Source of the DNA: G963663365 sp963663365
Lineage (GTDB): Bacteria; Hinthialibacterota; Hinthialibacteria; Hinthialibacterales; G963663365
Assembly (NCBI GenBank): GCA_963663365.2
Contig: CAXXIH010000008.1
Location: forward strand, 682,001-746,000
Direction of reading: 5' to 3'
DNA: 64,000 nt
The position numbers and the translations under genes are program-made. The notes beneath the pieces were generated by a model. That model worked only from the letters and a program-made list of their open reading frames with translations. It was not told where the DNA came from and did no database searches. Of this stretch, positions 36,720 through 46,199 are shown piece by piece. The stretch's first letter is position 1; the number at the start of each line of letters is the position of its first letter.

Positions 36720-39257
36720 TTACTTGCGCCCAACAGAAAGCCGGACAGGTCCATACAAACCGCCACCACATCCATCCATCTCATTGCGGCGGCATTCATC
36801 GTGAAATTGCCCCGGCCAGCCTTGGCCATTCGGATTGGCCCATTGGATCGGCCAACGGGCAGTCTTTTTTGATACAAGCACATTGGCCAGTGTGTTTGTA
36901 ATGGTGATTTCAAATTCGAGTCGCTCAGTCAGTCCAAAAGGCGGTAGGTCTATTGCCCACGGTGACCATACAAGGCGTCCTGCCTCACGTCCATTAACAC
37001 AAACACGCGCGGCGTATTCGACTTTTCCCAGTTCGAGCCGGATCGCCCGGCCCAACCACGCTTCAGGTAGAGTTACAGAAGTCCTGTAGATTACATCACC
37101 CGAAAAATCAGTTCCAAATACACCAGCCCATGATCCTAATTCTACGGGGATCCAACTGTCATCCTTTATCGTATGAATTTCATAATCAGTTTCGCCGCTA
37201 TCAAACCGGCGTAAGAGCTTTACCTCCCATCCATCGGATAACTTAATTTCTGAACTCTGGTCTGGTCTCCAGCGCGGCTTTCCGGGAACATCAAATGGAT
37301 TAAAAAGCAGCAGAAGACTTGCACCCGGCAACAAATTAAGCGGCACCACAGTGTAGTCGTTTTCATGATAAGCATGGAAAAGCGGTATCGGCTCACCTGT
37401 TACTGCATCGAGTTCTTTTACAGGCAGAATCTCTTGAATGTATGCAAAACCTTTATAGGAGGATTCACTCTCGTTGAATAAAAAGTAAATTGCTCCTTCA
37501 TCCAACTGTCGTGCGGTCACTCGGATTGTGTTGGATGCCGGAGCAAGTCTAAGAAGCGGAGGAATCCGATCAATAGCCTCATCGAGTGATAAATAAACAG
37601 ATCGCTTCATAATTTTATGACGCGGATTCAGCAAATTCCAAGCGCGCTCTTTATCTATGCCGGGCAGCCCATCAACACAAAGAAGATTACCACCCGAAGC
37701 TACGAATTTACATAATCGCTCAGCAGCCTCAGGAGCCATCCATTCACAAGGCCCTACAATAATGTACTCATAGCGCATCGAGCTTACGCGGCATTGACCT
37801 TGCTCAAGATAAGTCTCGTTGTTCGTAAGAATATCATCATCAATTAAATCAAATTCACACTGCCGCTCAAGCAATTTCTGAACGATTATCTCACACGCGT
37901 CTGCGGCCTTTGTCTTTTCACCTTGGGCCCAAATGTCCCGTACGGGATAATAAACCGCAGTTTTGGCGGCTGGTTTTCCACAAGCCAGAGCGTAGCCCAG
38001 ACGGGCCACATAACGATGAAATATCGGCATATAGTCCCACAGTGGATTCACCGGCCCAAAGTGGGGGCGTAGGCCTGCCATTAAATGATTCCGCGTAGAA
38101 AGTGGATAGGCGGCCATAATCAAAAGTGTGATTCCACGCACATATTGATAGTCCACAATCCATTTTGCCTGTTCGATCGTCAGCCCATTTCCATACAAGG
38201 CAAAAGACTCTGACAAGGCGAAAGGTGTGCCGGTTTGGTGCGCCGCCGAAGCCGCGAATTTCGGAAAGTTTGGATTCACCTGTCCCGGAAAAATCTGCCT
38301 GCTTATAACGTCTATTCCCGGCACATCCATTTCGCGAAGCATGCGAAGTACATGCCCGAACCCATGGTTCACCGCACCTAGCGTATCGTCATCGCCTGCT
38401 AGGTGGCCTCCGGAAAATAGACCATGTGTTCTGCACCATTCTCGAAGAGGCTTAAAATACGACGAGCGAAGGCGCATCGAGCACCAGTCGAAAAAATCAG
38501 CACGCACAAGCATATCGTTTCTTGTCAAACCCGAACTTGGATTCTTCAGGAATGTGTCTAGCTTATCCTCGATTCGATAGCCAAAGTGTTCGCTGAAATC
38601 TTTTTCAAGCCCCGTAGTCCATGGGATTTCATATCCTGGTCTTATTTGCCGAAACGCAGGCTCATCCGTGAACGCAAACCGAATCGTGCTCCCAAAATAA
38701 TCGCCAACAGCCTCTGCGTACGGAACGTGCGTGAGTTCAACAAATATCTGTAATGTTTCGGGATTCAAAAGGTCTGTATCGGGATAGCGCATTGATGTAC
38801 CCGCTTGCTCAAGACTCTTAAATGCCGGCACCATCCGTCGTTTCCACCTTCCATCTTCTTCGAACTGAAGAACACAGGCTGCAAGGTCAGCCCGACCTGC
38901 AAGAACCTGCCCGCAAGCGTTACCTGAGGGCCACCCCCCCTCATCATAGAGCCAATAATTCATACCGAGCCGGGAAGTTTCGATGACTGCCATACGAACG
39001 CGATCAAAGAAATCCGGGGACAGATACTCAACATCCATCTGACTGCAATGGTTTTGGGGTTCAAACTGACGAGGTTCGGGCAGTGCGCATACGCTCCGGA
39101 CATCGTGGGCATACATGTCTCTTAGCTGCTCGGTTAAGACTTCCGGCGCCAATGGGCCATTCCAAATCCAGAAATACGCGGGCCACCAAAACGAATCCGG
39201 ATTAGCAAATTTCGCCACATCGAACTGAATACACGAAGAATACTTAATCTTACCCAT
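36720..39257 (-). CDS. GH106-like glycoside hydrolase
   Basis: An 845-residue protein without a signal peptide, resembling the alpha-L-rhamnosidase (GH106) group. A TIM-barrel-like N-terminal part opens with SFWWPAYFWIWNGPL and EQLRDMYAHDVRSVCALPEP, has YWLYDEGGWPSGNACGQVL (candidate acids in YDEGG) and IRFAFTDEPAFRQI (candidate acid in TDEP). A middle domain follows with AKTAVYYPVRDIWAQGE. A C-terminal galactose-binding-like beta-sandwich (about residues 715-800) has DVIYRTSVTLPEAWLGRAIR and AARVCVNGREAGRLVW. Lack of an export signal suggests it acts on imported oligosaccharides or the signal is not recognised. It diverges from the DUF1593 gene. Confidence 0.75.
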   Translation of the reverse strand: MGKIKYSSCIQFDVAKFANPDSFWWPAYFWIWNGPLAPEVLTEQLRDMYAHDVRSVCALPEPRQFEPQNHCSQMDVEYLSPDFFDRVRMAVIETSRLGMNYWLYDEGGWPSGNACGQVLAGRADLAACVLQFEEDGRWKRRMVPAFKSLEQAGTSMRYPDTDLLNPETLQIFVELTHVPYAEAVGDYFGSTIRFAFTDEPAFRQIRPGYEIPWTTGLEKDFSEHFGYRIEDKLDTFLKNPSSGLTRNDMLVRADFFDWCSMRLRSSYFKPLREWCRTHGLFSGGHLAGDDDTLGAVNHGFGHVLRMLREMDVPGIDVISRQIFPGQVNPNFPKFAASAAHQTGTPFALSESFALYGNGLTIEQAKWIVDYQYVRGITLLIMAAYPLSTRNHLMAGLRPHFGPVNPLWDYMPIFHRYVARLGYALACGKPAAKTAVYYPVRDIWAQGEKTKAADACEIIVQKLLERQCEFDLIDDDILTNNETYLEQGQCRVSSMRYEYIIVGPCEWMAPEAAERLCKFVASGGNLLCVDGLPGIDKERAWNLLNPRHKIMKRSVYLSLDEAIDRIPPLLRLAPASNTIRVTARQLDEGAIYFLFNESESSYKGFAYIQEILPVKELDAVTGEPIPLFHAYHENDYTVVPLNLLPGASLLLLFNPFDVPGKPRWRPDQSSEIKLSDGWEVKLLRRFDSGETDYEIHTIKDDSWIPVELGSWAGVFGTDFSGDVIYRTSVTLPEAWLGRAIRLELGKVEYAARVCVNGREAGRLVWSPWAIDLPPFGLTERLEFEITITNTLANVLVSKKTARWPIQWANPNGQGWPGQFHDECRRNEMDGCGGGLYGPVRLSVGRK

Positions 39258-39468
39258 CGCTCATTTTTTCCAACCGGGTTGTCAATATTTTTCCAACATA
39301 AAGAGTTGCCTATAGGCCTATAAAAATTGTAACACAATTCGCATCGGACAGACCCGAATCGGATACCGATCCGTCTCCTTTGCAGCTAAGTGGCGGCCTC
39401 GTATCCATGCGCAACAACCTATAGGCATGCTACAATAACTTTATATTCGAATATTTGGGTATGGGCCG

Positions 39469-40473
39469 ATGCATTCAGTTTCTAACAACCTCTCGACGCA
39501 ATTCGTCTTGCCGATTGTGCTATTTGCCGTCAGTTGGTTTGCCCCATGTGTTCATGCCAATCCAACGGGGGGCGCACTGGCCGGTGAGCGGCCTCGCGTC
39601 ATCGTTTCCACCGATATCGGCGGCTCTGATCCGGACGACTTTCAATCCATGGTCCATCTCCTGCTCTATGCCGATGTATTGGATATCGAAGGGATTATCT
39701 CGTCCCCGCCCGAAGGTGGGCGTGTTGCTCATATCCAAGAGACGATTGATGCCTATGCCCACGATTATCCCAATCTCCGATCCCATAATCCCGACTATCC
39801 CGCACCCGAAGTACTTCGCCAATTGGCAAAGCAAGGGGCCTATAAGGCTGCGCCGAGTGAAGGATTCAGCCAGGCCTCAGAAGGCTCGGATTGGATAATT
39901 GGCCGCGCCAAGGCAGACGATAAACGCCCTCTTTATGTACTCGTATGGGGCTCAATTACCGATGTCGCTCAGGCGGTCCACGACAGCCCTGACATTAAAA
40001 AGACACTGCGTGTCTATTCAATCGGTTCTTGGAACACGGCTAAGGACCGGGCCGCCAGAGAATATCTTTACAAAAGTCACCCAGACCTGTGGTGGGTCGA
40101 GGCGGATACGACCTTCCGGGGGATGTACATTGGCGGGACTCAAAATGACGATCTCGGCAACCGGCCTTTTTTAAAGCTGCATGTCAGCGGACATGGCGCA
40201 TTGGGCGATTTCCTGGTAGCAAAAAAGCCAGACATTAAGATGGGCGACACGCCTTCGGTGTTGTATCTTTTACGCGGCGATCCCAACAAGCCATCGAGCG
40301 ACCACTGGGGCGGACGTTTCGTCAAAACGGACCATGGACCCAATTACTGGACCGACGATCCGGAGCCTGCTTGGAAAACAGACCGCTATCCGGGCGCCAA
40401 AACAGTCAACCAATGGCGCACCGCCTATCTGCGCGATTGGCAGGCACGCATGGACCGGACACTCGCACCGTAG
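39469..40473 (+). CDS. Secreted DUF1593 nucleoside-hydrolase-like protein
   Basis: A 334-residue exported protein. A signal peptide (residues 11-31, ending VHANP) precedes a nucleoside-hydrolase-like fold. VIVSTDIGGSDPDDFQSM near residue 45 is the DxDxxxDD-type calcium/ribose pocket, followed by LDIEGIISSPP, LYVLVWGSITDVAQAV, RVYSIGSWNTAKDRAAREYL and GDTPSVLYLLRGD. DUF1593 proteins occur beside polysaccharide genes and are sometimes annotated as sugar- or cellulose-binding; the reaction is unproven. The usual C-terminal extra domain is missing, so this is a short member. It is divergent from the GH106-like gene. Confidence 0.85.
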   Translation: MHSVSNNLSTQFVLPIVLFAVSWFAPCVHANPTGGALAGERPRVIVSTDIGGSDPDDFQSMVHLLLYADVLDIEGIISSPPEGGRVAHIQETIDAYAHDYPNLRSHNPDYPAPEVLRQLAKQGAYKAAPSEGFSQASEGSDWIIGRAKADDKRPLYVLVWGSITDVAQAVHDSPDIKKTLRVYSIGSWNTAKDRAAREYLYKSHPDLWWVEADTTFRGMYIGGTQNDDLGNRPFLKLHVSGHGALGDFLVAKKPDIKMGDTPSVLYLLRGDPNKPSSDHWGGRFVKTDHGPNYWTDDPEPAWKTDRYPGAKTVNQWRTAYLRDWQARMDRTLAP

Positions 40474-40772
40474 TTGGGTGTCGCGCACGAATCGGGCCAT
40501 AGCATCGAAGGGGACTCTTTTGGCTTTTTACGAAGCAAGAAAAAATGGGGCGAGCGATTCCGGTAATATTGATGTCATCCTCAAACGTTGTATTGATAGG
40601 CACAAAGTCGTGCTAAATTATTCCCCCCAACCATTACGATTCTAAATTCAGATATTACAACGACCTCACATCCAACTTGAGGGTTCTCAGGTCAAATTGG
40701 ATAAGAAAAGGCATTTAAGATCATCCCAACTCTTAAATGATACGTTCTAATTTTCTCTTGCGCAAACTGGTT

Positions 40773-41339
40773 TTACGAACCGAGACGGGCGATATCCCCG
40801 TTGCTGATCAGCCCATTGGATGGACTGTACTCAAAATACAGATCGTCCGGCTTCATATTGTCAGGGCAACCCGAATCCCCGTTGTAGCAGCCGTTCGGTC
40901 CAGCCGAACCGATAAAATAGTTAAAGCCATCTATATTTTTATAGGCGCCAAAAGAATTATAAAAACGAGTCCATTTCGCCGGATAGGCCCATTTTGTTTC
41001 GTAATAATAAATGGGCGCATCGCCGTCATTGGATTTCTTGAATTTCGGATTTAAGAACGGATCGTGAAATTGTCCTGCCGACATATAGGCAACAGGTGAT
41101 GTCAGGCGATCCCAACGCCGTGGCCAGGTAAAATTATTTTCCCGCGGATAAGGCATGTTATTGTCAATTCGATACGATTGCAATGCCACATCAATCGATC
41201 TTAAATCGGCTTCTACACGGGCAATTTTTGAGCGCGTCTGCGCATTCAAAAAGTTCGGAACCGCAATTGCCGCAAGGATACCAATAATTGCGACAACGAT
41301 AAGCAGTTCAATTAGTGTAAAACCAAAGGACCTATTCAT
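40773..41339 (-). CDS. Orphan type IV prepilin/pseudopilin-like protein
   Basis: A 188-residue prepilin: MNRSFG, then FTLIELLIVVAIIGILAAIA, VPNFLNAQTRSKIARVEADL and the pseudopilin-like SIDVALQSYRIDNN. The C-terminus shares SAGPNG and YSPSNGLISNGDIARLG with the other three prepilins but the middle part differs (FYNSFGAYKNIDGFNYFIG). AGGAGG lies just before the ATG at 41339. It stands alone, convergent with the DUF1593 gene, with a repeat-bearing gap upstream. Confidence 0.92.
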   Translation of the reverse strand: MNRSFGFTLIELLIVVAIIGILAAIAVPNFLNAQTRSKIARVEADLRSIDVALQSYRIDNNMPYPRENNFTWPRRWDRLTSPVAYMSAGQFHDPFLNPKFKKSNDGDAPIYYYETKWAYPAKWTRFYNSFGAYKNIDGFNYFIGSAGPNGCYNGDSGCPDNMKPDDLYFEYSPSNGLISNGDIARLGS

Positions 41340-41626
41340 GGCTTCCTCCTGGATTTATATTTCTCAAAACGTATCTAAATCGAAGTATCATTTGTTGGCA
41401 AAACATAGATCGTCGTTGCCGAACATAATCATACCAGACAATCTGTACCGATTACCATTCTTCCGGAATAACTGCAATGCAAACATCGGGATTGCCTAGT
41501 TTATTCGATGTAAATTCTACATATTTTCCTTCCCTATCCCAGCCAACATGTAAACGCAGCCCACCACCATAAATACGATGGCCCGTGGTCTAAATTTTCT
41601 TCTTCGTGGTTTTAGCATTAAATAAC

Positions 41627-41920
41627 GCAACGAATCCGTCCTATAATTAGATGGTTGCGCAGAAACACTGCCATTGATTTCAAGTAGTTAGGTTTCCGCT
41701 GAATACTTTTACCGTACCGGACGATTGCATAAAAAGCCTGCAACTCAGAGCGGCTTCCCAGACAAGAAAATCCAAAATAGTCCTTCCCCTCAGCGGTCTC
41801 GTTTCTATATGCAACATAGACTCTGTAGAGGCATATTTTCTCTGTTAATAGAATATTGACTTTCGTGTCACAGAATGTAACATTTTAGTAGTGTCCCGAT
41901 GCTTACCTGACAGCGACGGG
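41627..41920 (+). repeat. Dispersed intergenic repeat, near-complete A+B copy
   Basis: The A part (41627-41690: CGAATCCG, ATAATTAGATGGTTGCGCAG, CACTGCCATTGATTTCAAGT) is followed by the B part (41722-41920: GATTGCATAAAAAGCCTGCA, GAGCGGCTTCCCAGACA, CTCAGCGGTCTC, ATGCAACATAGACTCTGTAG, then a degraded GTCCCGATG..CTGACAGC end). It fills most of the roughly 620-base gap between the prepilin and the next gene. Confidence 0.75.
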
Positions 41921-41963
41921 AAATGCGGCCCCGAAGATAGGCTACGATTCGCCGGGTCTAATT

Positions 41964-42644
41964 ATGGAAAAACTCCAGCGCCAGACGCTCACTTATATTT
42001 TTCCATTTTACATAATTGATGTATTACTTATCTTAATTTGGATACTCCTTAAATTGCTGCCTGGCATTCCGGACGTGGTAGAAGATTTTTTCCATCCCAG
42101 CCGCGAATACAATATTCCAACATTTTTCTCCGCATTGCAGTTATTTCTAATTGGCGTCTTTCTTTTCAGAAGTTCAAGATTTCAATCATCTGTTTATCGA
42201 AGTTATGTAGAGCTCTCTTTCTCCTTGCTATTCTTCTTAATGAGCATAGATGAAGTCATTCAAATCCATGAATGGCTAGGCGATCTCAGTGATGCCTTAT
42301 TGCCTGGAGGAGAACGGGAAAATAGTAATTTCCCAGTTACCGGACTTTGGATATTTATCATCGGAATCCCTTTTAGCATCTTTATAACAGTCTTGATTTT
42401 TAAATATTTCAAAGAACCCCATTATTCGAGATCATGGAGAAATAAGTTTTTTGCAGGCTTTTTCATCATGATGCTTGGTGCAATTGGCGTTGAGGCAATT
42501 AGCAATATTATTCGCGATCACCCATTGCTCCAAAACCTGGAATTCATAACTGAAGAATTCTTGGAGATGTCCGGCGCAACCACCATTCTTTGGGCCTCAT
42601 TAGATATCTTTTTTGATCGCAAGGCGCAATATGCACCAGGCTAA
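41964..42644 (+). CDS. Multi-TM membrane protein of unknown function
   Basis: A 226-residue integral membrane protein with about six TM segments. I do not recognise the family. Conserved-looking acidic and His residues lie at membrane edges: FFLMSIDEVIQIHEWLGDL in the middle and NLEFITEEFLEMSGATTILW near the C-terminus. Two E/H-rich stretches facing each other would suit a metal or haem site. No good ribosome site precedes the ATG at 41964, so the true start is uncertain. Flanked on both sides by repeat copies; no operon partner. Confidence 0.7.
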   Translation: MEKLQRQTLTYIFPFYIIDVLLILIWILLKLLPGIPDVVEDFFHPSREYNIPTFFSALQLFLIGVFLFRSSRFQSSVYRSYVELSFSLLFFLMSIDEVIQIHEWLGDLSDALLPGGERENSNFPVTGLWIFIIGIPFSIFITVLIFKYFKEPHYSRSWRNKFFAGFFIMMLGAIGVEAISNIIRDHPLLQNLEFITEEFLEMSGATTILWASLDIFFDRKAQYAPG

Positions 42645-42704
42645 AAGTTACGGCGTATACGCATCTGGTTAAATAACCAACTTTCAAAAGTTCTTAACGA
42701 CTTA

Positions 42705-42790
42705 TACTTCCCAGACACGAGAAATATAACAGTTCTCTTCCCCACAGCGGTCGCATTTTTTGAATACGATTTCAACACCACAGTAAAAAA
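42705..42790 (+). repeat. Dispersed intergenic repeat, partial B copy
   Basis: CTTCCCAGACACGAGAAA, TTCTCTTCCCCACAGCGGTC and GAATACGATTT correspond to 41754-41815. The downstream GTTGGTCCGATG end is missing. The whole gap 42645-43045 carries no gene I can support. Confidence 0.55.
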
Positions 42791-43045
42791 CGATATGCCT
42801 CAATCAACGATCTGATGCATGCATAACAGCTTCAGATTGTTCGATTTGGAACGATCCCAGGGCTTATCCAACATGGAAATTGCGCTGGGTGATCTTTCAT
42901 GATGAGAAATCACTCAATATCGAGCATTCCATAACGTTGTACGGGGGAATGAGAAAGCATGCACACCAACAGCCAGACAAATACATGCTGCGCGTGGAGG
43001 GCATCTATCGCCTTCGCTACGTAAAGGCCTTATGAGGAGTGTTGT

Positions 43046-44920
43046 ATGGAAAAGGTTGTTTATCTAAGCGTATTCGCATTATTTATCGTTGTTGTCTTAG
43101 GCTCTTTAGGGGTTCATGGTGAAGAAGCGTGCTCCATTATATTGTGCGGAACGGTTGACGAGCCGGATACTCCTGTAGAGATCGCTATGAGCGAGAATGC
43201 AAGCGATCACGCAAGGTCCGGCGATTGTACCTGGGATAGTGCGAATGTCACAAATATTACGCTGAATGACGATTCGATTTCAGTGGATGGAACTGGCGTG
43301 ACAGTTGCCGGGACGATCGCCACGATCACCGCCGGAGGCGACTATCTGCTCAGCGGTACACTGAACGATGGCCGAATTATTGTTGATAGTGATGATGATC
43401 TAATTGTGCGTTTAATACTGAACGGCATCAATATCACATCCTCCACCAATGCGCCGATTAGCGTCAACAACGCGGAGAAGACCGTGATCATCTTGGCGGA
43501 TGATTCTGTGAATACTGTCACGGATCCCGCTTCTTATATTTTTGAGAATCCGACAGACGATGAACCCAATGTCGCCGTTTTCAGCAAAGATAATCTCTCC
43601 GTGTGCGGGTGTGGCTCGCTGATCATTAATGCCAATTATAACGATGGATTAGCCAGTAAAGACGGTTTGGTCATCAACGGCGGGAATCTATCCATTTATG
43701 CGGTTGACGATGGCATTCGCGGGAAAGATTATCTCGTGGTAAAAACCGGAACAATTACAATCAATGCCGGTGGCGATGCGCTAAAAGCTGACAATGATTC
43801 AGATCCGACGATGGGTTATATTCTCATCGAAGACGGTAGCATCAATCTTACAAGCACGTCCGCGGATGGATTCGATGCAGAAACCGATGTGCTGATCAAG
43901 AACGGAACGATTACCGTGACAACAGGCAGAGGAAGCGGTGTGAAGCCGGGTGTGGACTCGACGAAAGGAATCAAAGGAACACAATGTGTCATTATTGATA
44001 ATGGAACCTTTACGATTAATTCGTCAGATGACACCATCCATTCGAATACCGATATCTTGCTTGATAATGGCAATTATACCCTTTCCACCGGGGATGACGC
44101 CATCCATGGTGATACAACAGTTGTCATCAACAATGGCTCTTTTAATATTCTGAAATCTGTTGAAGGCATCGAAAGCAATTCTATCACATTTAATGGCGGG
44201 GCTATTCATGTCGCAGCGTCCGATGACGCCGTTAATTCAACCGCTGGTTCAGATGTCGAGGGTAACGATGGGAGTTACACCTACATTAACGGCGGATACA
44301 ACGTTTTAACCGTGACCGACGCTGGGGATGGATTGGATAGCAACGGCAATATCGCAATGACCGATGGTACTGTCATCATTCACGGACCGTCCAGAGATCC
44401 CGAGGTGGCCGTCGATTATAATGGGACGTTCAAAATTTCCGGAGGATTGCTCATCGGAGCAGGAAGTTCGTCAAATATGACGCAAGCTCCCAGTTCCTCT
44501 TCAAGCCAGAATTCCTTAAAGGTGAAGTTCAACACGTCCCTCTCCGCGTCAACACTTTTCCATCTCCAAACCAGTGCCGGCAATGACGTGATAACGTTTC
44601 AACCAGCCCATCAGTATCAATCGATTGTTTTTTCGTCATCCGCATTTGAGCAGGGGCAGACCTACTCGATCTACACAGGCGGGACATATAACGGCGGCGT
44701 TAATAATGACGGAGTGTATTCAGGAGGCAGTTATTCCGGAGGAAAACTCTACAAAACGTTTAATGTGACCCAGAGGGTCACCGAAATAAGTGGAACAGGA
44801 GGAACAGGAGGAGGGCCCCATCGTTCAGAACCAAAGGATTGCCCCATAAACATGGCCAACCTATCTGGGGCGTATGCAAAGACCTCGCCTCTAGACATTT
44901 ATGCAATTCAATACGATTAG
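43046..44920 (+). CDS. Secreted beta-helix carbohydrate-binding protein (Cthe_2159 type)
   Basis: A 624-residue exported protein with a signal peptide (residues 1-25, ending VHGEEA) and a long right-handed parallel beta-helix of the Cthe_2159/PF14262 family, whose founder binds polygalacturonate. Signature turns repeat every 20-25 residues: GDYLLSGTLNDGRIIVDSD, ITSSTNAPISVNNAEK, NYNDGLASKDGLVINGG, AVDDGIRGKDYLVV, SSDDTIHSNTDILLDNG, TGDDAIHGDTTVVINNG and SDDAVNSTAGSDVEGND. Asp-rich turns suggest bound calcium. A C-terminal part (about 470-600) is Ser/Gly-rich with GGTYNGGVNNDGVYSGG. GAGGAG precedes the ATG. The next gene starts 12 bases after its stop, so the two form an operon. Confidence 0.88.
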   Translation: MEKVVYLSVFALFIVVVLGSLGVHGEEACSIILCGTVDEPDTPVEIAMSENASDHARSGDCTWDSANVTNITLNDDSISVDGTGVTVAGTIATITAGGDYLLSGTLNDGRIIVDSDDDLIVRLILNGINITSSTNAPISVNNAEKTVIILADDSVNTVTDPASYIFENPTDDEPNVAVFSKDNLSVCGCGSLIINANYNDGLASKDGLVINGGNLSIYAVDDGIRGKDYLVVKTGTITINAGGDALKADNDSDPTMGYILIEDGSINLTSTSADGFDAETDVLIKNGTITVTTGRGSGVKPGVDSTKGIKGTQCVIIDNGTFTINSSDDTIHSNTDILLDNGNYTLSTGDDAIHGDTTVVINNGSFNILKSVEGIESNSITFNGGAIHVAASDDAVNSTAGSDVEGNDGSYTYINGGYNVLTVTDAGDGLDSNGNIAMTDGTVIIHGPSRDPEVAVDYNGTFKISGGLLIGAGSSSNMTQAPSSSSSQNSLKVKFNTSLSASTLFHLQTSAGNDVITFQPAHQYQSIVFSSSAFEQGQTYSIYTGGTYNGGVNNDGVYSGGSYSGGKLYKTFNVTQRVTEISGTGGTGGGPHRSEPKDCPINMANLSGAYAKTSPLDIYAIQYD

Positions 44921-44931
44921 AGGAGCCGCTG

Positions 44932-45867
44932 ATGATTAAGAACCGCCTCATGCATTTATCCAACATAGCGTTATGTGTTGTGTTATTTTTCGCTGCCGCC
45001 CAAATAAGTTTTGCCGCGCCCTGTCCGGTGACAACGGGCTTCGAGTCGCCGGATTATTTGCTGGGGGATTTGGACGGGCAGCAAGGCTGGCTGGCAACCG
45101 ATACGGTGAATGTTCAGAATAGTACCGTGCTGTTTGGCAGCCAGGCGGTCGAAATCACTTCCAACAGTCAGACGGTTTATGAAAGCGGCAGTAGTTCGGA
45201 GGTTATCTGGTTCGAAGTTCAATGTCTGCCAACGGCTGGCACTGAATATCCGGAACTGCCCATGGAAGCCGGCGCCTCCTGCGTGCTCTTCTTCCATGCA
45301 ACCGGTGGAATCACCTGCCTGGATGGCGACGGTGACGGGTCAGGCAATTGGTATTCGACCGGCATCATGGTTACGGAATGGACACGCCTTGCGATTCGCC
45401 AGGATTTTGCCGCGCATACTTGGGATCTTTATGTCAACGGTGTTGAGAAATTTTCCGGCTTGGGAAACGCCTACAACACCACCGCATTTGAGAATATGGA
45501 ATTCAATGCCGGGAGCGCCGGACCAATGCTGTTGGATGAAATGCATATCGGAACCGATGCGGCAATACCGCCGATTATCACCGCTATCAGCGACGATACA
45601 ACGATGCAAGGCGATCCCTATTCTCTGTCGCCGTCTCTCAGTCAGATGAGCACCTTTGACGCCACTTGGTCATTGCAGGGATCACCCCCAGCCGGTATGA
45701 CGATCAATCCAACGACCGGACAAATCGATTGGGACTCAGCCACGGCAGCCGACAGCCCCTATACCATTACCCTGCGCTGCAGCAGTTCAACCGGCTTCGA
45801 CGAGGAAAGTTACATCTTAAACGTCGTTATCGAATCCACAGCCATCACACAGTGGACCCTTTATTAA
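44932..45867 (+). CDS. Secreted LamG-like / putative-Ig-domain protein
   Basis: About 311 residues from the ATG at 44932 (MIKNRLMHLSNIALCVVLFF), chosen for the GAGGAG nine bases upstream; the open frame reaches further left into the previous gene. The signal peptide ends near ISFAAP. A jelly-roll LamG-like domain follows (about 35-210: TGFESPDYLLGDLDGQQGWL, VNVQNSTVLFGSQAVEI, WTRLAIRQDFAAHTWDLYVN, PMLLDEMHIGTD). A He_PIG-type Ig domain (about 215-305) has AGMTINPTTGQIDWDSA and SPYTITLRCSSS. The chain stops abruptly after ESTAITQWTLY, so C-terminal anchoring modules found in relatives are missing. Likely a surface sugar-binding partner of the preceding beta-helix protein. Confidence 0.8.
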   Translation: MIKNRLMHLSNIALCVVLFFAAAQISFAAPCPVTTGFESPDYLLGDLDGQQGWLATDTVNVQNSTVLFGSQAVEITSNSQTVYESGSSSEVIWFEVQCLPTAGTEYPELPMEAGASCVLFFHATGGITCLDGDGDGSGNWYSTGIMVTEWTRLAIRQDFAAHTWDLYVNGVEKFSGLGNAYNTTAFENMEFNAGSAGPMLLDEMHIGTDAAIPPIITAISDDTTMQGDPYSLSPSLSQMSTFDATWSLQGSPPAGMTINPTTGQIDWDSATAADSPYTITLRCSSSTGFDEESYILNVVIESTAITQWTLY

Positions 45868-45898
45868 ATCTTTCAAGGATTTTAGTACAAGCGAAGGC

Positions 45899-46003
45899 TG
45901 TCAAGCGCGAATCGGACCACGGCCTATCCATCCAATAATTAGGAGGATACTCAGAAATACTGCCGTTACTCTCAAGTGTTATGATGGGAGTACTCTGAAT
46001 GTC
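45899..46003 (+). repeat. Dispersed intergenic repeat, A-type copy
   Basis: TCAAGCGCGAATCGGACCAC, ATCCATCCAATAATTAGG, CAGAAATACTGCCGTTACTC and CAAGTGTTATGATGGGAGTA. Closely matches 47563-47668. It lies between convergent genes. Confidence 0.75.
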
Positions 46004-46199
46004 CGATTAACAAGTACACTTGTATAGAACATACCAAGAGTTTCTCAAACATGATGGAGAGTAAATGAAGTCCTCATGGGAAGCCGCTTCCAAGCGCGTT
46101 CTGAAGATGGAAACCACCTCCAGAACGCGCCTTTAAAACATCTTTGCCTGTCGGAATGAATAAAACCGGCAAGCCATACGGTCGGTCAATCTCAATAGA

